A stretch of 63,591 nt of DNA from Oxalobacteraceae bacterium (GCA_947466695.1 CANIFC010000002.1:1-63591); one strand, 5' to 3'; positions 18,730-28,444 are shown, counted from the stretch's first letter. The notes: a model not told the origin generated them from the letters alone. Numbers and translations are program-made.

Positions 18730-18770
18730 TTCCTGCCAGCACTGCACAGCAGATTTTTCGCAGCACACAT

Positions 18771-18808
18771 AGCCAGCCCGGTGTCACATAACACCTGGCT
18801 GGCTTTTT
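18771..18808 (+). terminator. Rho-independent terminator of the export lipoprotein gene
   Basis: Arms 18771-18784 and 18791-18804 pair over 14 positions with one mismatch, around a 6-base loop, and are followed by a run of T. It lies 40 bp after the stop at 18729. Confidence 0.88.
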
Positions 18809-19152
18809 ATCTTTCGCCGGAGTGGTAAACCTGTACACAGAAGTGACGTTTTCAGCTGCGCTTATAGCGTTCTTAACACCGTGCTCTTAACACCGTGCTT
18901 AACGCGGCTCGACTGACACGGCACATGACGTGACGTCATTGACCGGTTTCCTGCGTGCCAGCCAGAAACCCGCGTTCAGGCCATCTGTTCTATTGTGTGG
19001 GACACTACAGCAGGCAAAATATGACCCGGCTATCTATTTAGCTTATTATTGTTGCATATTTAAAATGTGCCACGCGGCAATTTACATCAGCCTGGCCCTG
19101 GACGATATCCCTGCCATCACGCCCGAATTGAATTGAATTGAATCGAATAGAA
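18809..19152. other. Intergenic region before the macA-like gene
   Basis: No gene supported. It holds the leader of the efflux operon and two small repeats: TCTTAACACCGTGC twice in tandem (18871-18898) and a GAATT pentamer repeated about four times (19125-19144) just before the start codon. No good ribosome-binding site is visible, which leaves the exact macA-like start uncertain. Confidence 0.6.
19125..19144. repeat. GAATT pentamer repeat at the macA-like gene start
   Basis: Three perfect GAATT units and a fourth variant end 9 bases before ATG 19153 and include an in-frame TTG at 19138. A change in copy number would move or replace the translation start region. Confidence 0.75.
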
Positions 19153-20403
19153 ATGAAAATAACCCGCCGCAAGCGTCTCTTTATTATTTTGCTACTGATA
19201 GCATTCGCCGGAGCGGCCGCCGTTTATTACCAAAAAATGCAGGGCAAGGCAAAGCAGGAAGAGCCCAAATACCGCACGGCACTGGCGGACCGCGGAAACA
19301 TTACGCAAACCGTGACCGCCAGCGGCACCCTCAACCCTGTGGAGCTGATCAATGTCGGCTCGCAAGTGTCGGGTACCGTCGTTCAATTATTGGCCGATTT
19401 CAATGATCAGGTGAAACAGGGCCAAGTGCTGCTCAAGCTGGACCCGACAATTTTCAATGCGCAGATCAAGCAAAGCGAAGCCAGCCTGGCCTCTGCCCAA
19501 GCCTCCAAAAGGCTGGCGCAGGCAAACATGGAACGCAACCTGATGCTGGTGACGCGCAACTTCATCTCCGGCAGCGCCCTTGACCAGACCAGGCGCGAAG
19601 TGGAAGTGGCAGACGCCAATATCAAGCTCGCCAAGGCGCAACTTGAACGTGTGCAGGCAGACCTGAACAATAGCGTGATCCGCTCGCCCATTGATGGGGT
19701 CGTCATCAAGCGCACCATCGACATGGGTCAGACGGTTGCGGCCTCTTTTCAGACGCCCAACCTGTTTCAGATTGCACGCGACCTGACCAAGATGCAGATT
19801 GATACCAATGTGTCCGAGGCCGACGTCGGTGCCTTGAAAAGTGGCTTGTCCGCCCGTTTTGTGGTTGATGCCTATCCTGACCGCGAATTTGATGCCAGCT
19901 TGCGCCAGTTCCGCCTGGCCGCTACCGTACTGCAAAATGTGGTGACTTACAACGTCGTACTCGATGTCGACAACAAGGACGTCCTGCTCAAGCCCGGCAT
20001 GACGGCGCAAGTGCGGCTGGTCGTGGGTAACCGTCAGGATATATTGCGCATTCCGACCGCGGCCTTACGCTACAAGCCCGGCGATGAAGAGATCGCCAAG
20101 GAAGAAAAGGCGAAAAAGGAGGCACTGGCAAAGACTGATGCCGCCTCTGGTAAAAATAGCGCGTCAGCAGTGGCTGCGGCACCACTGCCCGATACGGACG
20201 ATGACGTAGGGTTTCGCAGCAAGAATGAGACGACCCGGTCGTTCAAGATCTACAAACTCGATGAAAAAAACGAGGCCAAAGCGATCGACATCAAGATCGG
20301 CGTCTCCAATTTTCGCTATACCGAAGTGCTGTCTGGCGAGCTCAAGGCGGGCGATCAGGTCGTGATTCGCGCACTGGATAAAGCCAGTGCCGGAGCGCGT
20401 TAA
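19153..20403 (+). CDS. MacA-like periplasmic adaptor (HlyD/RND membrane-fusion family)
   Basis: 416 residues from ATG 19153; the frame extends to a TTG at 19138. One N-terminal membrane helix (about residues 8-24) anchors the protein. The lipoyl/barrel-sandwich halves show TASGTLNPVELINVGSQVSG and NNSVIRSPIDGVVIKR. Between them is an alpha-helical hairpin (IKQSEASLASAQASKRLAQA), followed by the beta-barrel and membrane-proximal domains. A Lys/Ala-rich insert (about 320-355) interrupts the C-terminal part. It should link the inner-membrane MacB-like transporter to an outer-membrane TolC-type channel; no TolC gene is nearby. Its stop overlaps the next start (TAATG), so the three genes are one operon. 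Confidence 0.93.
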   Translation: MKITRRKRLFIILLLIAFAGAAAVYYQKMQGKAKQEEPKYRTALADRGNITQTVTASGTLNPVELINVGSQVSGTVVQLLADFNDQVKQGQVLLKLDPTIFNAQIKQSEASLASAQASKRLAQANMERNLMLVTRNFISGSALDQTRREVEVADANIKLAKAQLERVQADLNNSVIRSPIDGVVIKRTIDMGQTVAASFQTPNLFQIARDLTKMQIDTNVSEADVGALKSGLSARFVVDAYPDREFDASLRQFRLAATVLQNVVTYNVVLDVDNKDVLLKPGMTAQVRLVVGNRQDILRIPTAALRYKPGDEEIAKEEKAKKEALAKTDAASGKNSASAVAAAPLPDTDDDVGFRSKNETTRSFKIYKLDEKNEAKAIDIKIGVSNFRYTEVLSGELKAGDQVVIRALDKASAGAR

Positions 20404-21191
20404 TGGCGACGATAACTGATCCGGCGCCTGCTGGCAGCAGCCAGGATCTCATTGCCATTGAAGGCGTGAGCAAGAGTTATTTTGCCGGTGGTATCGAGAC
20501 CCAGGTTTTGTTTGGCATTGACCTGCGGGTGGCGCCCGGAGACTTTCTGGCCGTGATGGGACAATCGGGCTCTGGCAAATCGACGCTGATGAATATACTC
20601 GGCTGTCTCGATCAGGCTAGCTCTGGCACCTACCGGCTTAACGGCAGCGATACCCTGAGCTTATCGCGCAGCGAACTGGCGACCATCCGCAATCGCACGA
20701 TCGGGTTTGTGTTTCAGAGTTTTAACCTGATCAAGCGCATGAGCGTGGCCGAAAATGTGGCCTTACCGCTGATCTATGCCGGCGTCTCGCGCGGCAAGGC
20801 ACATGCCAAGGCGCTCGTTGAGCTTGAGCGCGTCGGTCTCAAGGACTATGCCAAACGCTTGCCTAATCAGTTATCAGGTGGACAGCAACAACGGGTGGCG
20901 ATTGCACGCGCCCTGGTGGGTGATCCGCCGCTGATTCTGGCCGACGAGCCAACTGGTAATCTGGACACCCAGACCAGCAACGAAATCATGCGCTCGCTGC
21001 AGCAACTCAATGCGACACGCGGCATTACCATTTTGCTGGTGACACACGAACCCGATATCGCGGCCTACAGCAAGCGGTTGGTGCGGCTGAAAGATGGCCA
21101 CGTCCTGTACGATGGCGCGGCAGCCGAAGGTCTGCGTCAGCTGGCGCTCAGCAATGACGCGCATTTCATGGCGACAGGAGAGCCGGCATGA
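20403..21191 (+). CDS. MacB-like ABC transporter ATP-binding protein
   Basis: 262 residues with a full ABC ATPase: Walker [11 protein letters not shown]-loop [18 protein letters not shown], signature [16 protein letters not shown], Walker [13 protein letters not shown] and the H-loop His in LLVTHEPD. Composition and motifs are those of the LolD/MacB/FtsE group that powers substrate extrusion without transmembrane pumping. In E. coli MacB this domain is fused to the permease; here it is a separate protein. It is translationally coupled on both sides (TAATG with the adaptor, 4-bp ATGA overlap with the permease). Confidence 0.95.
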   Translation: MATITDPAPAGSSQDLIAIEGVSKSYFAGGIETQVLFGIDLRVAPGDFLAVMGQSGSGKSTLMNILGCLDQASSGTYRLNGSDTLSLSRSELATIRNRTIGFVFQSFNLIKRMSVAENVALPLIYAGVSRGKAHAKALVELERVGLKDYAKRLPNQLSGGQQQRVAIARALVGDPPLILADEPTGNLDTQTSNEIMRSLQQLNATRGITILLVTHEPDIAAYSKRLVRLKDGHVLYDGAAAEGLRQLALSNDAHFMATGEPA

Positions 21192-22411
21192 ACCTGACAC
21201 AAGTATTCATCGAAGCCTTCCGTGCCATGAATGCCAATCGCCTGCGGACTGCACTTACGATGCTCGGTATCATCATCGGTATCACCTCGGTGGTAATGAT
21301 GCTGGCGGTCGGCGAAAGCGCAAGAAAATTTATCAGCAAGGAACTCGAGGTGCTCGGTAGCAACCTGATGATCATCTCGCCAGGTGCGAACCGGACCCAG
21401 GGCGTGCGTGCACGTGCCGGAACTGCGCCCTCCTTGTCGCTCGATGACGCAATGGCACTGAACGGGCTGGAGAGTCTCAATGGTGCAGCGCCGGCACTGC
21501 AGGGTTTCTTTCAGCTCGCCGTCGGCAGTGAAAATTCAAATAATGCCGTGCTTGGCATTACCCCCGAAATGTTCAAGGTCCGTAACTGGAAAATCGAACA
21601 GGGTAATTATTTCAGCGAAGCAGATATCAGGAGTGCGGCACGCATGGTGGTGATCGGCAAGAAAATTGCTGAATTCTTTTTCTATAAAACAGACCCGCTG
21701 GGCCAGTTCGTGCGGATTGATAATGTGCCGTTTCAGGTGGTTGGCGTCTTGCAGGGAGAAGGCCGGATGTTTGATGGCGGGGATCTCGGAGAAATGGTCC
21801 TGATCCCGATTACGACGGCACGCGCCACCCTCATCCGCAGCGCCTTTCCGGGCAATGTCCAGTATGTTGTCGTGCAAGGAAAAAACGACAAGAGCCTGAA
21901 AGATGCCGATCAGGATATCAAGGACATGCTGCGCGACCGCCATCGTATCCGGCTGGACCAGCCCGACGATTTTCGTATCGACAACCTTGCCTCCATCGCT
22001 GAAACCGGCGCAAAAATCAGTGCCGGCCTGGCCGCGATGCTTGGCGCAATCGGTGCCATTTCTCTCATTGTCGGCGGTATCGGCATCATGAATATCATGC
22101 TGGTATCGGTGACAGAACGGACCCGTGAAATCGGCATCCGCATGGCCATCGGTGCCAAGCCGCGCGATGTGCTGCTGCAGTTTTTGACCGAAGCTGTGGC
22201 AATTTGCCTGGTCGGCGGCGTCATCGGTATTTTAATTGCGATGGCAGGAGCGGCAGCCATCACCTCGACCGGTAAGCTTGAGGTGGTCATCGGTACGGTA
22301 GACATGATGGTGGCTTGCGGATTTGCCAGCTTTGTCGGAATTTTTTTCGGTTTCTATCCGGCCCGCCGCGCTTCCAGAATGCTGCCGGTGGAGTGCCTCA
22401 GGTATGAATGA
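21188..22411 (+). CDS. MacB-like ABC transporter permease
   Basis: 407 residues. An N-terminal helix (NRLRTALTMLGIIIGITSVV) is followed by a large periplasmic MacB_PCD domain (about residues 45-245), then three C-terminal helices of the FtsX domain beginning LGAIGAISLIVGGIGIMNIM and including RTREIGIRMAIGAKPRDVL. It works with the ATPase and adaptor as a tripartite exporter of peptides, lipoproteins or macrolide-like compounds; the substrate is not deducible. Its stop is followed by a small hairpin, and the next gene is convergent. Confidence 0.95.
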   Translation: MNLTQVFIEAFRAMNANRLRTALTMLGIIIGITSVVMMLAVGESARKFISKELEVLGSNLMIISPGANRTQGVRARAGTAPSLSLDDAMALNGLESLNGAAPALQGFFQLAVGSENSNNAVLGITPEMFKVRNWKIEQGNYFSEADIRSAARMVVIGKKIAEFFFYKTDPLGQFVRIDNVPFQVVGVLQGEGRMFDGGDLGEMVLIPITTARATLIRSAFPGNVQYVVVQGKNDKSLKDADQDIKDMLRDRHRIRLDQPDDFRIDNLASIAETGAKISAGLAAMLGAIGAISLIVGGIGIMNIMLVSVTERTREIGIRMAIGAKPRDVLLQFLTEAVAICLVGGVIGILIAMAGAAAITSTGKLEVVIGTVDMMVACGFASFVGIFFGFYPARRASRMLPVECLRYE

Positions 22412-22443
22412 CGAACATGAATACCCACGCGACCTTCAAGACA

Positions 22444-22468
22444 CGGTGAACAATTTTTTCGTTCACCG
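22444..22468. terminator. Hairpin between convergent genes
   Basis: CGGTGAAC (22444-22451) and GTTCACCG (22461-22468) pair perfectly around a T-rich 9-base loop. It lies 33 bp past the permease stop and 23 bp short of the carbonic anhydrase stop. There is no T-run after the stem, so terminator function is only possible. Confidence 0.4.
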
Positions 22469-22490
22469 GTGACCGGGCCACGAGCCTGGT

Positions 22491-23594
22491 CTAATTTGAT
22501 TCCTTGATCAGGCGGCCTGATGTTTTCTGGATAGGCCGGGCGTTCATTGGGTAGAGCCAGGAAAATATGTCGATTTGCTCGGCGGAGATCTCAATGGTTT
22601 CCTTCATGACCAGCCACAACACCCCTTCGGTACAGGGCGGGATGGTCAGCGATCCCATGTAGGTGTAGTAATCGCGTCCAACCGGCAATAGCTTGCTCAG
22701 GTCCATGGTATTGAGCGCTTGTACCGGCTCATTTTTTTCCAGCGGCAGGTTATTCCAGACGCTTTGCACCAGGCTTTGTGACTTGCCACGCTCAATGAGC
22801 AAGGCGACCACTGCCAACCTGCCATCACCATCCTTGTGCACCAGATGAATCACCATGTCAAAACCCTTGCCGTTAATGCGCTCTTCGGATGGTTTATGAA
22901 AGTGAAACTGCACCAGCTCGTAAGTGCGGCCGGATACATTGATGAAATTACCCGCCCCGAGATTCACCTGGATGGTGTAGCCGGTATCGGTCACGCTGAA
23001 GCGAGACGGTTTGTAGTCAAAAGTGAGCGGATCAAGATCGACCCGGATACCGTCCCGGATATCAATCGGCGACTGCCGCTCTCCGCTATCACATTTGGCA
23101 TTGGCCGCACTGAGCTTACCCCAGCCTAGCGGACCACCTTCACCCTGGTAACTCCAGTGTAATGCACTATGCGCCGACGCTGCTGCCCGCCCGCCCACGG
23201 CTTGGGCCGCATCCGTACCGCTCTCAGCTTTTGGCCTGAACTCGCTGCGTTCCGGACGCCTGACAGGTGGGGCGTAGCCGCGGACCACGGGCCGGGGTGC
23301 AAGCTTGACCACATCATCCTTTTCCTTGCGGATGACCGAGAGTCTTTCCGCTATTTTTGCTGCAAGCTCATCAGCGGCTTTGGATTCTTTAGCACGCGCC
23401 GCCTCCGCTATCCTGTCCCTGCTAGCCTTGACCGATTTGCTGACAGGCTTAGGGCTGGAGATGATCTCCTCTTTATCACTCACGTCTTCTTTGGAGGAAG
23501 CTTGCTTGATCGGTTTGGATGGAGTGGGCGGATCAATTGCCATAACCGGCAAACAGATCAGTAATGATACAAACACGGCAGTTAGACAGCGCAT
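22491..23594 (-). CDS. Alpha-carbonic anhydrase with long charged N-terminal extension
   Basis: 367 residues from ATG 23594, which begins a clear signal peptide (MRCLTAVFVSLLICLPVMA). The frame also opens at a TTG at 23663. The catalytic domain starts near residue 145 (HWSYQGEGGPLGWGKL) with QSPIDIRD. Zinc ligands are the two His of VQFHFHKPSEE and the first His of MVIHLVHKD; the substrate-pocket Thr is in SLTIPPCTEG. It should hydrate CO2 in the periplasm. The unusual part is about 120 residues between signal and enzyme, rich in Lys, Glu, Ala and Pro, with no known domain; it could be a wall-binding or spacer segment. Transcribed alone, opposite to the efflux genes. Confidence 0.92.
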   Translation of the reverse strand: MRCLTAVFVSLLICLPVMAIDPPTPSKPIKQASSKEDVSDKEEIISSPKPVSKSVKASRDRIAEAARAKESKAADELAAKIAERLSVIRKEKDDVVKLAPRPVVRGYAPPVRRPERSEFRPKAESGTDAAQAVGGRAAASAHSALHWSYQGEGGPLGWGKLSAANAKCDSGERQSPIDIRDGIRVDLDPLTFDYKPSRFSVTDTGYTIQVNLGAGNFINVSGRTYELVQFHFHKPSEERINGKGFDMVIHLVHKDGDGRLAVVALLIERGKSQSLVQSVWNNLPLEKNEPVQALNTMDLSKLLPVGRDYYTYMGSLTIPPCTEGVLWLVMKETIEISAEQIDIFSWLYPMNARPIQKTSGRLIKESN

Positions 23595-23742
23595 AGCAAA
23601 ACCAGTCAGATGGAAAGATGATCTGGTTACGGCAGCGAAAAGCAGAAACTTGAATGACAGCAAGTAATATTACCAACTTTATCTAAAAAATAGCGCTTGC
23701 TAATGGCGGCTAAGCCCGCCTTCCTCTTCATTTGTATCAGGC

Positions 23743-23776
23743 AAAAAAATAGCATCACAAGGATGCTATTTTTTTT
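23743..23776 (-). terminator. Terminator after the nitronate monooxygenase gene
   Basis: AATAGCATC and GATGCTATT form a stem (core 23751-23756 with 23762-23767, extended by A/T pairs) around a short loop, with A-runs on one side and T-runs on the other, so it can work in both directions. It lies 50 bp after the minus-strand stop at 23826. Confidence 0.8.
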
Positions 23777-23825
23777 AATCCATCAATGCCAAAACTGCAG
23801 GCTCATGATGCCGCTCTCCAAGCTA

Positions 23826-24794
23826 TCAGGCGGCCAGCACCCGTGCCTTGGCAGCGAGGTACTCAGTGCTCAGGCGAGCTACCACATCGGCTACTGAGGG
23901 CGCATCGTGCATCAGGCCAACACCCTGACCTGCACCCCAGATATCACGCCAGGCCTTGGCACTGCCTGAACCGAAGTTCATCGACGTCTTGTCGGCAACC
24001 GGCAGCGCGTCCGGATCCAGTCCCGCCGCAATGATCGACTTTTTCAGATAATTGCCATGCACCCCTGTGAACAGATTGGTGTAGACGATATCGGCAGCAT
24101 TGGACTCAATGATTGCCTGGCGATAGGCATCGTCCACATTGGATTCCTTCGTCGCCAGCCAGCGCGAACCGATATAGGCAAAATCGGCCCCCATCGCTTG
24201 CGCTGCCAGAATGGCGTCGCCAGTGGCAATGGAACCGGATAAGGCGACCGGACCGTTAAAAAATTTGCGGACTTCTCCGACCAGGGCGAACGGTGACAAC
24301 CCGCCAGCGTGACCACCGGCACCGGCGGCCACCAGTATCAAGCCGTCGACCCCCGCTTCCAGTGCTTTTTCTGCGTGACGAATTGAAATAATGTCGTGCA
24401 GCACAATTCCGCCGTAGCTATGGATTGCATCAAGCATCTCTTTCGGCGGTGCGCGCAAAGAGGAAATAATGATGGGAATCTGGTGCTTGACGCACATGGC
24501 GACGTCCTGCGCCAGCCGGTCATTGGACTGGTGAACGATCTGGTTGACCGCAATCGGGCCCACTTTTGCTGCAGGGTTTTGCGCCTGATAAGCAGCCAGT
24601 TCAGCTTGCAGGTCAGTGAGCCAGGTGTCGAGTAATTCGGCCGGACGCGCGTTGAGCGCAGGAAAAGAGCCGACGATACCGGCTTTACACTGAGCCGCCA
24701 CCAGCTTGGGGCCGCTGGCGATGAACAAGGGTGAACCGATGACCGGCAAGGCGAGGTTCTGTAATGCTTTAGGCAAATGGGACGTGCTGCTCAT
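23826..24794 (-). CDS. Nitronate monooxygenase (2-nitropropane dioxygenase family)
   Basis: 322 residues, an FMN-dependent TIM-barrel enzyme. Visible family segments are LPVIGSPLFIASGPKLV, VDGLILVAAGAGGHAGGLSP (with the conserved Gly-rich stretch and His), GPVALSGSIATGDAILAAQ and MGADFAYIGSRWLATKES. It oxidises alkyl nitronates; the real substrate in this group is often unknown. Start ATG 24794 has AGGA upstream. It is divergent from a TetR regulator 181 bp away, which may control it. A terminator follows its stop. Confidence 0.93.
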   Translation of the reverse strand: MSSTSHLPKALQNLALPVIGSPLFIASGPKLVAAQCKAGIVGSFPALNARPAELLDTWLTDLQAELAAYQAQNPAAKVGPIAVNQIVHQSNDRLAQDVAMCVKHQIPIIISSLRAPPKEMLDAIHSYGGIVLHDIISIRHAEKALEAGVDGLILVAAGAGGHAGGLSPFALVGEVRKFFNGPVALSGSIATGDAILAAQAMGADFAYIGSRWLATKESNVDDAYRQAIIESNAADIVYTNLFTGVHGNYLKKSIIAAGLDPDALPVADKTSMNFGSGSAKAWRDIWGAGQGVGLMHDAPSVADVVARLSTEYLAAKARVLAA

Positions 24795-24975
24795 GGTGTG
24801 GATTCCTGTCTCTATAGCGATGCGAAGGGATGTGAGTTGATCATCTTAAATTGGGCTGTTATGATGTTATCAGAAAAAACGTTGTTATTTCCAAAGAATT
24901 GTCGATGCGTTTCAGCGCCGCTGATGACAGCAAATTTCAACCGGCAATTAATCAGAAATTTTTAAATACCATGGC

Positions 24976-25683
24976 ATGAGTAAAGCAAAAATAATAGATT
25001 TCAGGCAGGGTCAGGAAGCCTTACGCGTTTCCATGCGTCAGGGCATGCTCGACGCCGCATCGCGGCTACTGGCAACCGAAGGCGCCGCCGCACTGACAGT
25101 GCGCAAGGTGGCAGAGGCAGTCAATTGCTCGACGACCTTACTGTATTCCTTGTTTGGCGGTAAAGATGGCTTATCCAATGCCCTGTATCTGGAGGGATTC
25201 GCCCGCCTCAAGCAGGAGTTTTCTACCTATGAAGCTGAGGCTGAGGCTGAATCCGAATCTGGCTCTGAGCCTTCCCGCACAGCGCAAGTGACAGGACTGG
25301 ACCGGCTCTGGCGCTATGCGGACAACTATCATGCCTATGCCCGGCGCAACCCTAGTTATTACATGGTGATGTTTGGCGATGCGATTGCCGGTTTTGTACC
25401 GCCGCTCGAATCGCGCATTGCGGCATGGGAGTCCTTCACCCCGCTCATCGCTGAATTTGAGCGTTGCATGCAAGAGTCCAGCCTGCCCGCCTCCAGCCCG
25501 GGCGCCGCAGCGCGCCTGCTGTGGGCCGCCATGCACGGCGTCATCAGCCTCGAACTCAAGGGTTACTACCTGAAACAGGAACACTCCGATCAGCTGTATC
25601 ACGCGGCTGTACGCGCCGTATTGCACTCACTACAACACCCGGAATCAGATCATTCTCAACGCATAACCAAGGAGCTACCATGA
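24976..25683 (+). CDS. TetR/AcrR-family transcriptional regulator
   Basis: 235 residues. The N-terminal helix-turn-helix is ALTVRKVAEAVNCSTTLLYSLFGGKDGLSNAL (about residues 37-68). A low-complexity Glu/Ala/Ser linker (EAEAEAESESGSEPS, about 88-102) precedes the ligand-binding domain with YARRNPSYYMVMFGD, the form seen in WHG-type TetR proteins. It overlaps the crotonase start by 4 bp and is divergent from the nitronate monooxygenase gene, so it probably controls both. The operator was not identified; 24841-24900 is AT-rich with repeated GTTAT. Confidence 0.9.
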   Translation: MSKAKIIDFRQGQEALRVSMRQGMLDAASRLLATEGAAALTVRKVAEAVNCSTTLLYSLFGGKDGLSNALYLEGFARLKQEFSTYEAEAEAESESGSEPSRTAQVTGLDRLWRYADNYHAYARRNPSYYMVMFGDAIAGFVPPLESRIAAWESFTPLIAEFERCMQESSLPASSPGAAARLLWAAMHGVISLELKGYYLKQEHSDQLYHAAVRAVLHSLQHPESDHSQRITKELP

Positions 25684-26534
25684 CTTATCAGTGCTTTGAC
25701 TTGAGCATCAGCGACAAAATTGCCCATCTAAAACTCAATCGTCCCGATAGCATGAATACTATGCAACCGGTATTTTTCCGCGAGCTATTGGATATTTTAC
25801 ATCAGCTGCAGCGCGATGCGTCCGCCCGCGCACTCGTCATTTCCTCGACCGGTAAACATTTCACTGCAGGAATGGCGCTCGACGTGTTTGCCGGTGACGA
25901 CTTAACGCTTGATGATGCCAGCGCTGCCGGGCGCGCCAATATGGTTCTGGTGCTGCAGGACATGCACCAGACCTTCAATCTCATCGAGCAACTGCGCATG
26001 CCGGTGATCAGTGCCATCCACGGCGGCTGTATTGGCGGCGGTGTTGACCTTATTTGCGCCAGCGATATTCGTCTCGCAACGGCAGACGCATTTTTCTGTA
26101 TTCAGGAAATCAATATCGGCATGACCGCCGATCTCGGCACGCTGCAACGCCTGCCTAAGCTCATCCCCGAAGGCATCGTGCACGAGATGGCCTACACCGG
26201 CCGTCGCCTGCCTGCCGCCCGCGCCTTGGCAGTTGGCCTTGTCAATGAAATTTTTGCGACGCAGGATGTCATGCTGACGGCCGCCATGCAGATGGCAACC
26301 GAAATCGCCCAAAAACCACCGGTAGCGATTTGGGGCAGCAAGCAGGCAATTCATTATGCCCGTGACCATTCCACCCACGACGCTTTGCAGCAAATGGGAT
26401 GGTTGCAATCGGGTATCTGGCAAAGCAGCAACCTGATGGAGGCCTTCATGGCAAAGCAACAAGGCAGACCAACCAATTACGCCGATCTACCCGCCTTGAA
26501 GCCCTTTGCTGACGCCCCGTATCAGTTAAAGTAA
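25680..26534 (+). CDS. Enoyl-CoA hydratase/isomerase (crotonase) family protein
   Basis: 284 residues from ATG 25680 (ATGA overlap with the TetR stop, AAGGAG 6 bases upstream). Crotonase motifs: IAHLKLNRPDSMNTM, the oxyanion segment STGKHFTAGMALDVF, and AIHGGCIGGGVDLICASDIRLA with the second backbone-NH glycine. The catalytic Glu positions fall in FFCIQEINIGMTADLGTLQRLPKL, which has the Asp/Glu arrangement of dienoyl-CoA isomerase-like members. It should act on an unsaturated acyl-CoA in fatty-acid or aromatic degradation; the exact reaction is not certain. Monocistronic after its regulator. Confidence 0.92.
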   Translation: MTYQCFDLSISDKIAHLKLNRPDSMNTMQPVFFRELLDILHQLQRDASARALVISSTGKHFTAGMALDVFAGDDLTLDDASAAGRANMVLVLQDMHQTFNLIEQLRMPVISAIHGGCIGGGVDLICASDIRLATADAFFCIQEINIGMTADLGTLQRLPKLIPEGIVHEMAYTGRRLPAARALAVGLVNEIFATQDVMLTAAMQMATEIAQKPPVAIWGSKQAIHYARDHSTHDALQQMGWLQSGIWQSSNLMEAFMAKQQGRPTNYADLPALKPFADAPYQLK

Positions 26535-26941
26535 TGCAAAAAAATTAGACCAGACAAACTTCAGGCACATTCTGCATGCACCAGAGTGCGCCTCGAGTTT
26601 TGTATTAAATAACTGATGTTGCACCCCCGCTAAAAGAGGGAAAAAAATTTTTGAGAAAGCAATTCTCATCAGGTACTACTGCTGCGCCGTCTGCATAATA
26701 TGAAGCAACTATTATTGACGCAATCTCAAGCGCTTTTTTCACTCGCTTTTCTTATATTCCGCCAAAAATTTCTTGAGTTCCCCCGCCTCAAAAGACGATA
26801 ATATTCATCACTACCCAATAGTAAATAAAAATACTCACCGGTATTATTTTTACAGGTAAAGTTATATACTCTATTTTGATAACAAGTTTTATCCCTCAGT
26901 ACGTTTATTGCTATTACCATCTTTTTTAAAAAAAATCAAAA
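26535..26941. other. Intergenic region before the chemoreceptor gene
   Basis: About 400 bp, AT-rich in the second half. No gene is supported; a 64-residue minus-strand frame (26726-26920) has no recognisable features. The chemoreceptor promoter should lie here, but there is no convincing ribosome-binding site before ATG 26942. Confidence 0.5.
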
Positions 26942-28444
26942 ATGACAACAACATCTCACATCAGTGCCAGTTACATCCGCGCCGACCGCTTGATTCTCAA
27001 AGTTCTGCTTGGCATGCAATTGTTTTCTTTTGCGCTGGCAAGCTGGTACAGCACATGGCTGCTGTCCATCGTGATTGGACTACCTCTTTTACTGATTTCG
27101 GCTTTTTTGTGTTATCAGCAACCAGGACAATTAATCACGCGCCTGTTTAATGGTGTAGCGCTCATGGTGTACTCAGGCTTGCACATTCATCAGGCACTGG
27201 GGATGACGGAAATGCACTTTGGCATCTTTGCATTTTTAGCATTTTTATTGATTTATGCCGATTGGCGCGTCATTTTGGTCGCTACGCTAACTATCGCGCT
27301 ACACCATTTCAGCTTTCATTATTTACAAGAATTAGGCATCGGTGTATTTTGCTTTACACAACCCAGCCTGCCCATCCTGTTCACCCATGCGGGCTATGTA
27401 ATTGCCCAGGCACTGGTCATGGCTTATTTGTCCGTGCTCATGCAACGCGATCTCAAACAGGAGGCAGAACTGCATGAGTATACTGATGCACTCAAGGGGC
27501 CAGACGGTACGGTGAATTTGCTTGATCACGGGATCGAACCGCACGGGACGACAGGTAAGGCACTGAAAAAAATTATCGATATGTTGCACCGCTCTGTAAG
27601 CCAGGTAAAAGAAGGGGTAGATACGATGATTCTGGCTTCTCGCGAAATTGCGATGGGCAATGCAGATCTGTCGCGACGCACCGAATCTCAGGCCAGTTCG
27701 CTTCAGGAAACGGCCAGTTCCATGATGCAGCTCACGTCGACGGTCAGACAAAATGCAGAAAATGCACGTCAGGCAAACCAGCTGGTACTTTCCGCGTCGG
27801 ACATCGCCAGCAAAGGCGGCGATATCGTCGGTCAGGTGGTCGATACCATGGGATCCATTAAAGAGAGTTCGCGCAAGATCGTCGACATTATCGCGGTCAT
27901 TGACGGTATCGCTTTCCAGACCAATATCCTCGCACTCAATGCGGCAGTGGAAGCCGCACGGGCCGGCGAACAAGGAAGGGGATTTGCCGTCGTCGCAAGC
28001 GAAGTACGCAACCTGGCACAACGTAGCGCCAGTGCGGCAAAAGAAATTAAGGCCTTGATTGGCGATTCCGTCGACAAAGTCGATCTTGGCAGCAAGTTGG
28101 CCGATGAAGCGGGTAATACGATGCGAGAGATTGTCAATAGCGTCACTCATGTCACCAACATCATGAGTAACATCGCCGCAGCCAGCCAGGAACAAAGTAG
28201 CGGGATTGAGCAAGTTAACCTGGCAATCAATCAGATGGATGAGATGACACAGCAAAATTCGGCCCTGGTAGAACAAGCCGCGGCCGCGGCAGAAAGCATG
28301 CAGCTGCAGGCGGGCAAACTTGAGGACGTTGTACTCCAGTTTATCATTGCAGAACCAGATGCCAATGTGCCATCTGATCGTGTTGTGCAGCGCACCGCAC
28401 CGGTTAAAAAAAATCTGACGCATTCACGCCGCCGGATTGACTGA
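26942..28444 (+). CDS. Methyl-accepting chemotaxis protein with a His-rich multi-helix membrane sensor
   Basis: 500 residues. The first 180 residues form about six membrane helices with short loops and no periplasmic domain, so ligand or energy state would be sensed in or near the membrane. His is common there ([32 protein letters not shown]). No HAMP domain is evident. The signalling half has the methylation helices ([20 protein letters not shown]) and the conserved hairpin tip [21 protein letters not shown]. There is no C-terminal CheR-tethering pentapeptide. No other chemotaxis genes are near, so it is an orphan receptor. Confidence 0.93.
   Translation: MTTTSHISASYIRADRLILKVLLGMQLFSFALASWYSTWLLSIVIGLPLLLISAFLCYQQPGQLITRLFNGVALMVYSGLHIHQALGMTEMHFGIFAFLAFLLIYADWRVILVATLTIALHHFSFHYLQELGIGVFCFTQPSLPILFTHAGYVIAQALVMAYLSVLMQRDLKQEAELHEYTDALKGPDGTVNLLDHGIEPHGTTGKALKKIIDMLHRSVSQVKEGVDTMILASREIAMGNADLSRRTESQASSLQETASSMMQLTSTVRQNAENARQANQLVLSASDIASKGGDIVGQVVDTMGSIKESSRKIVDIIAVIDGIAFQTNILALNAAVEAARAGEQGRGFAVVASEVRNLAQRSASAAKEIKALIGDSVDKVDLGSKLADEAGNTMREIVNSVTHVTNIMSNIAAASQEQSSGIEQVNLAINQMDEMTQQNSALVEQAAAAAESMQLQAGKLEDVVLQFIIAEPDANVPSDRVVQRTAPVKKNLTHSRRRID

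Noticed and set aside
26726-26920. 64-residue minus-strand frame in the spacer before the chemoreceptor
   Set aside because: No domain, signal peptide or ribosome-binding site, and AT-rich sequence makes it likely chance.
27332-28423. 363-residue minus-strand frame opposite the chemoreceptor gene
   Set aside because: Antisense shadow rich in Cys and His with no ribosome-binding site; the plus-strand signalling domain is unmistakable.
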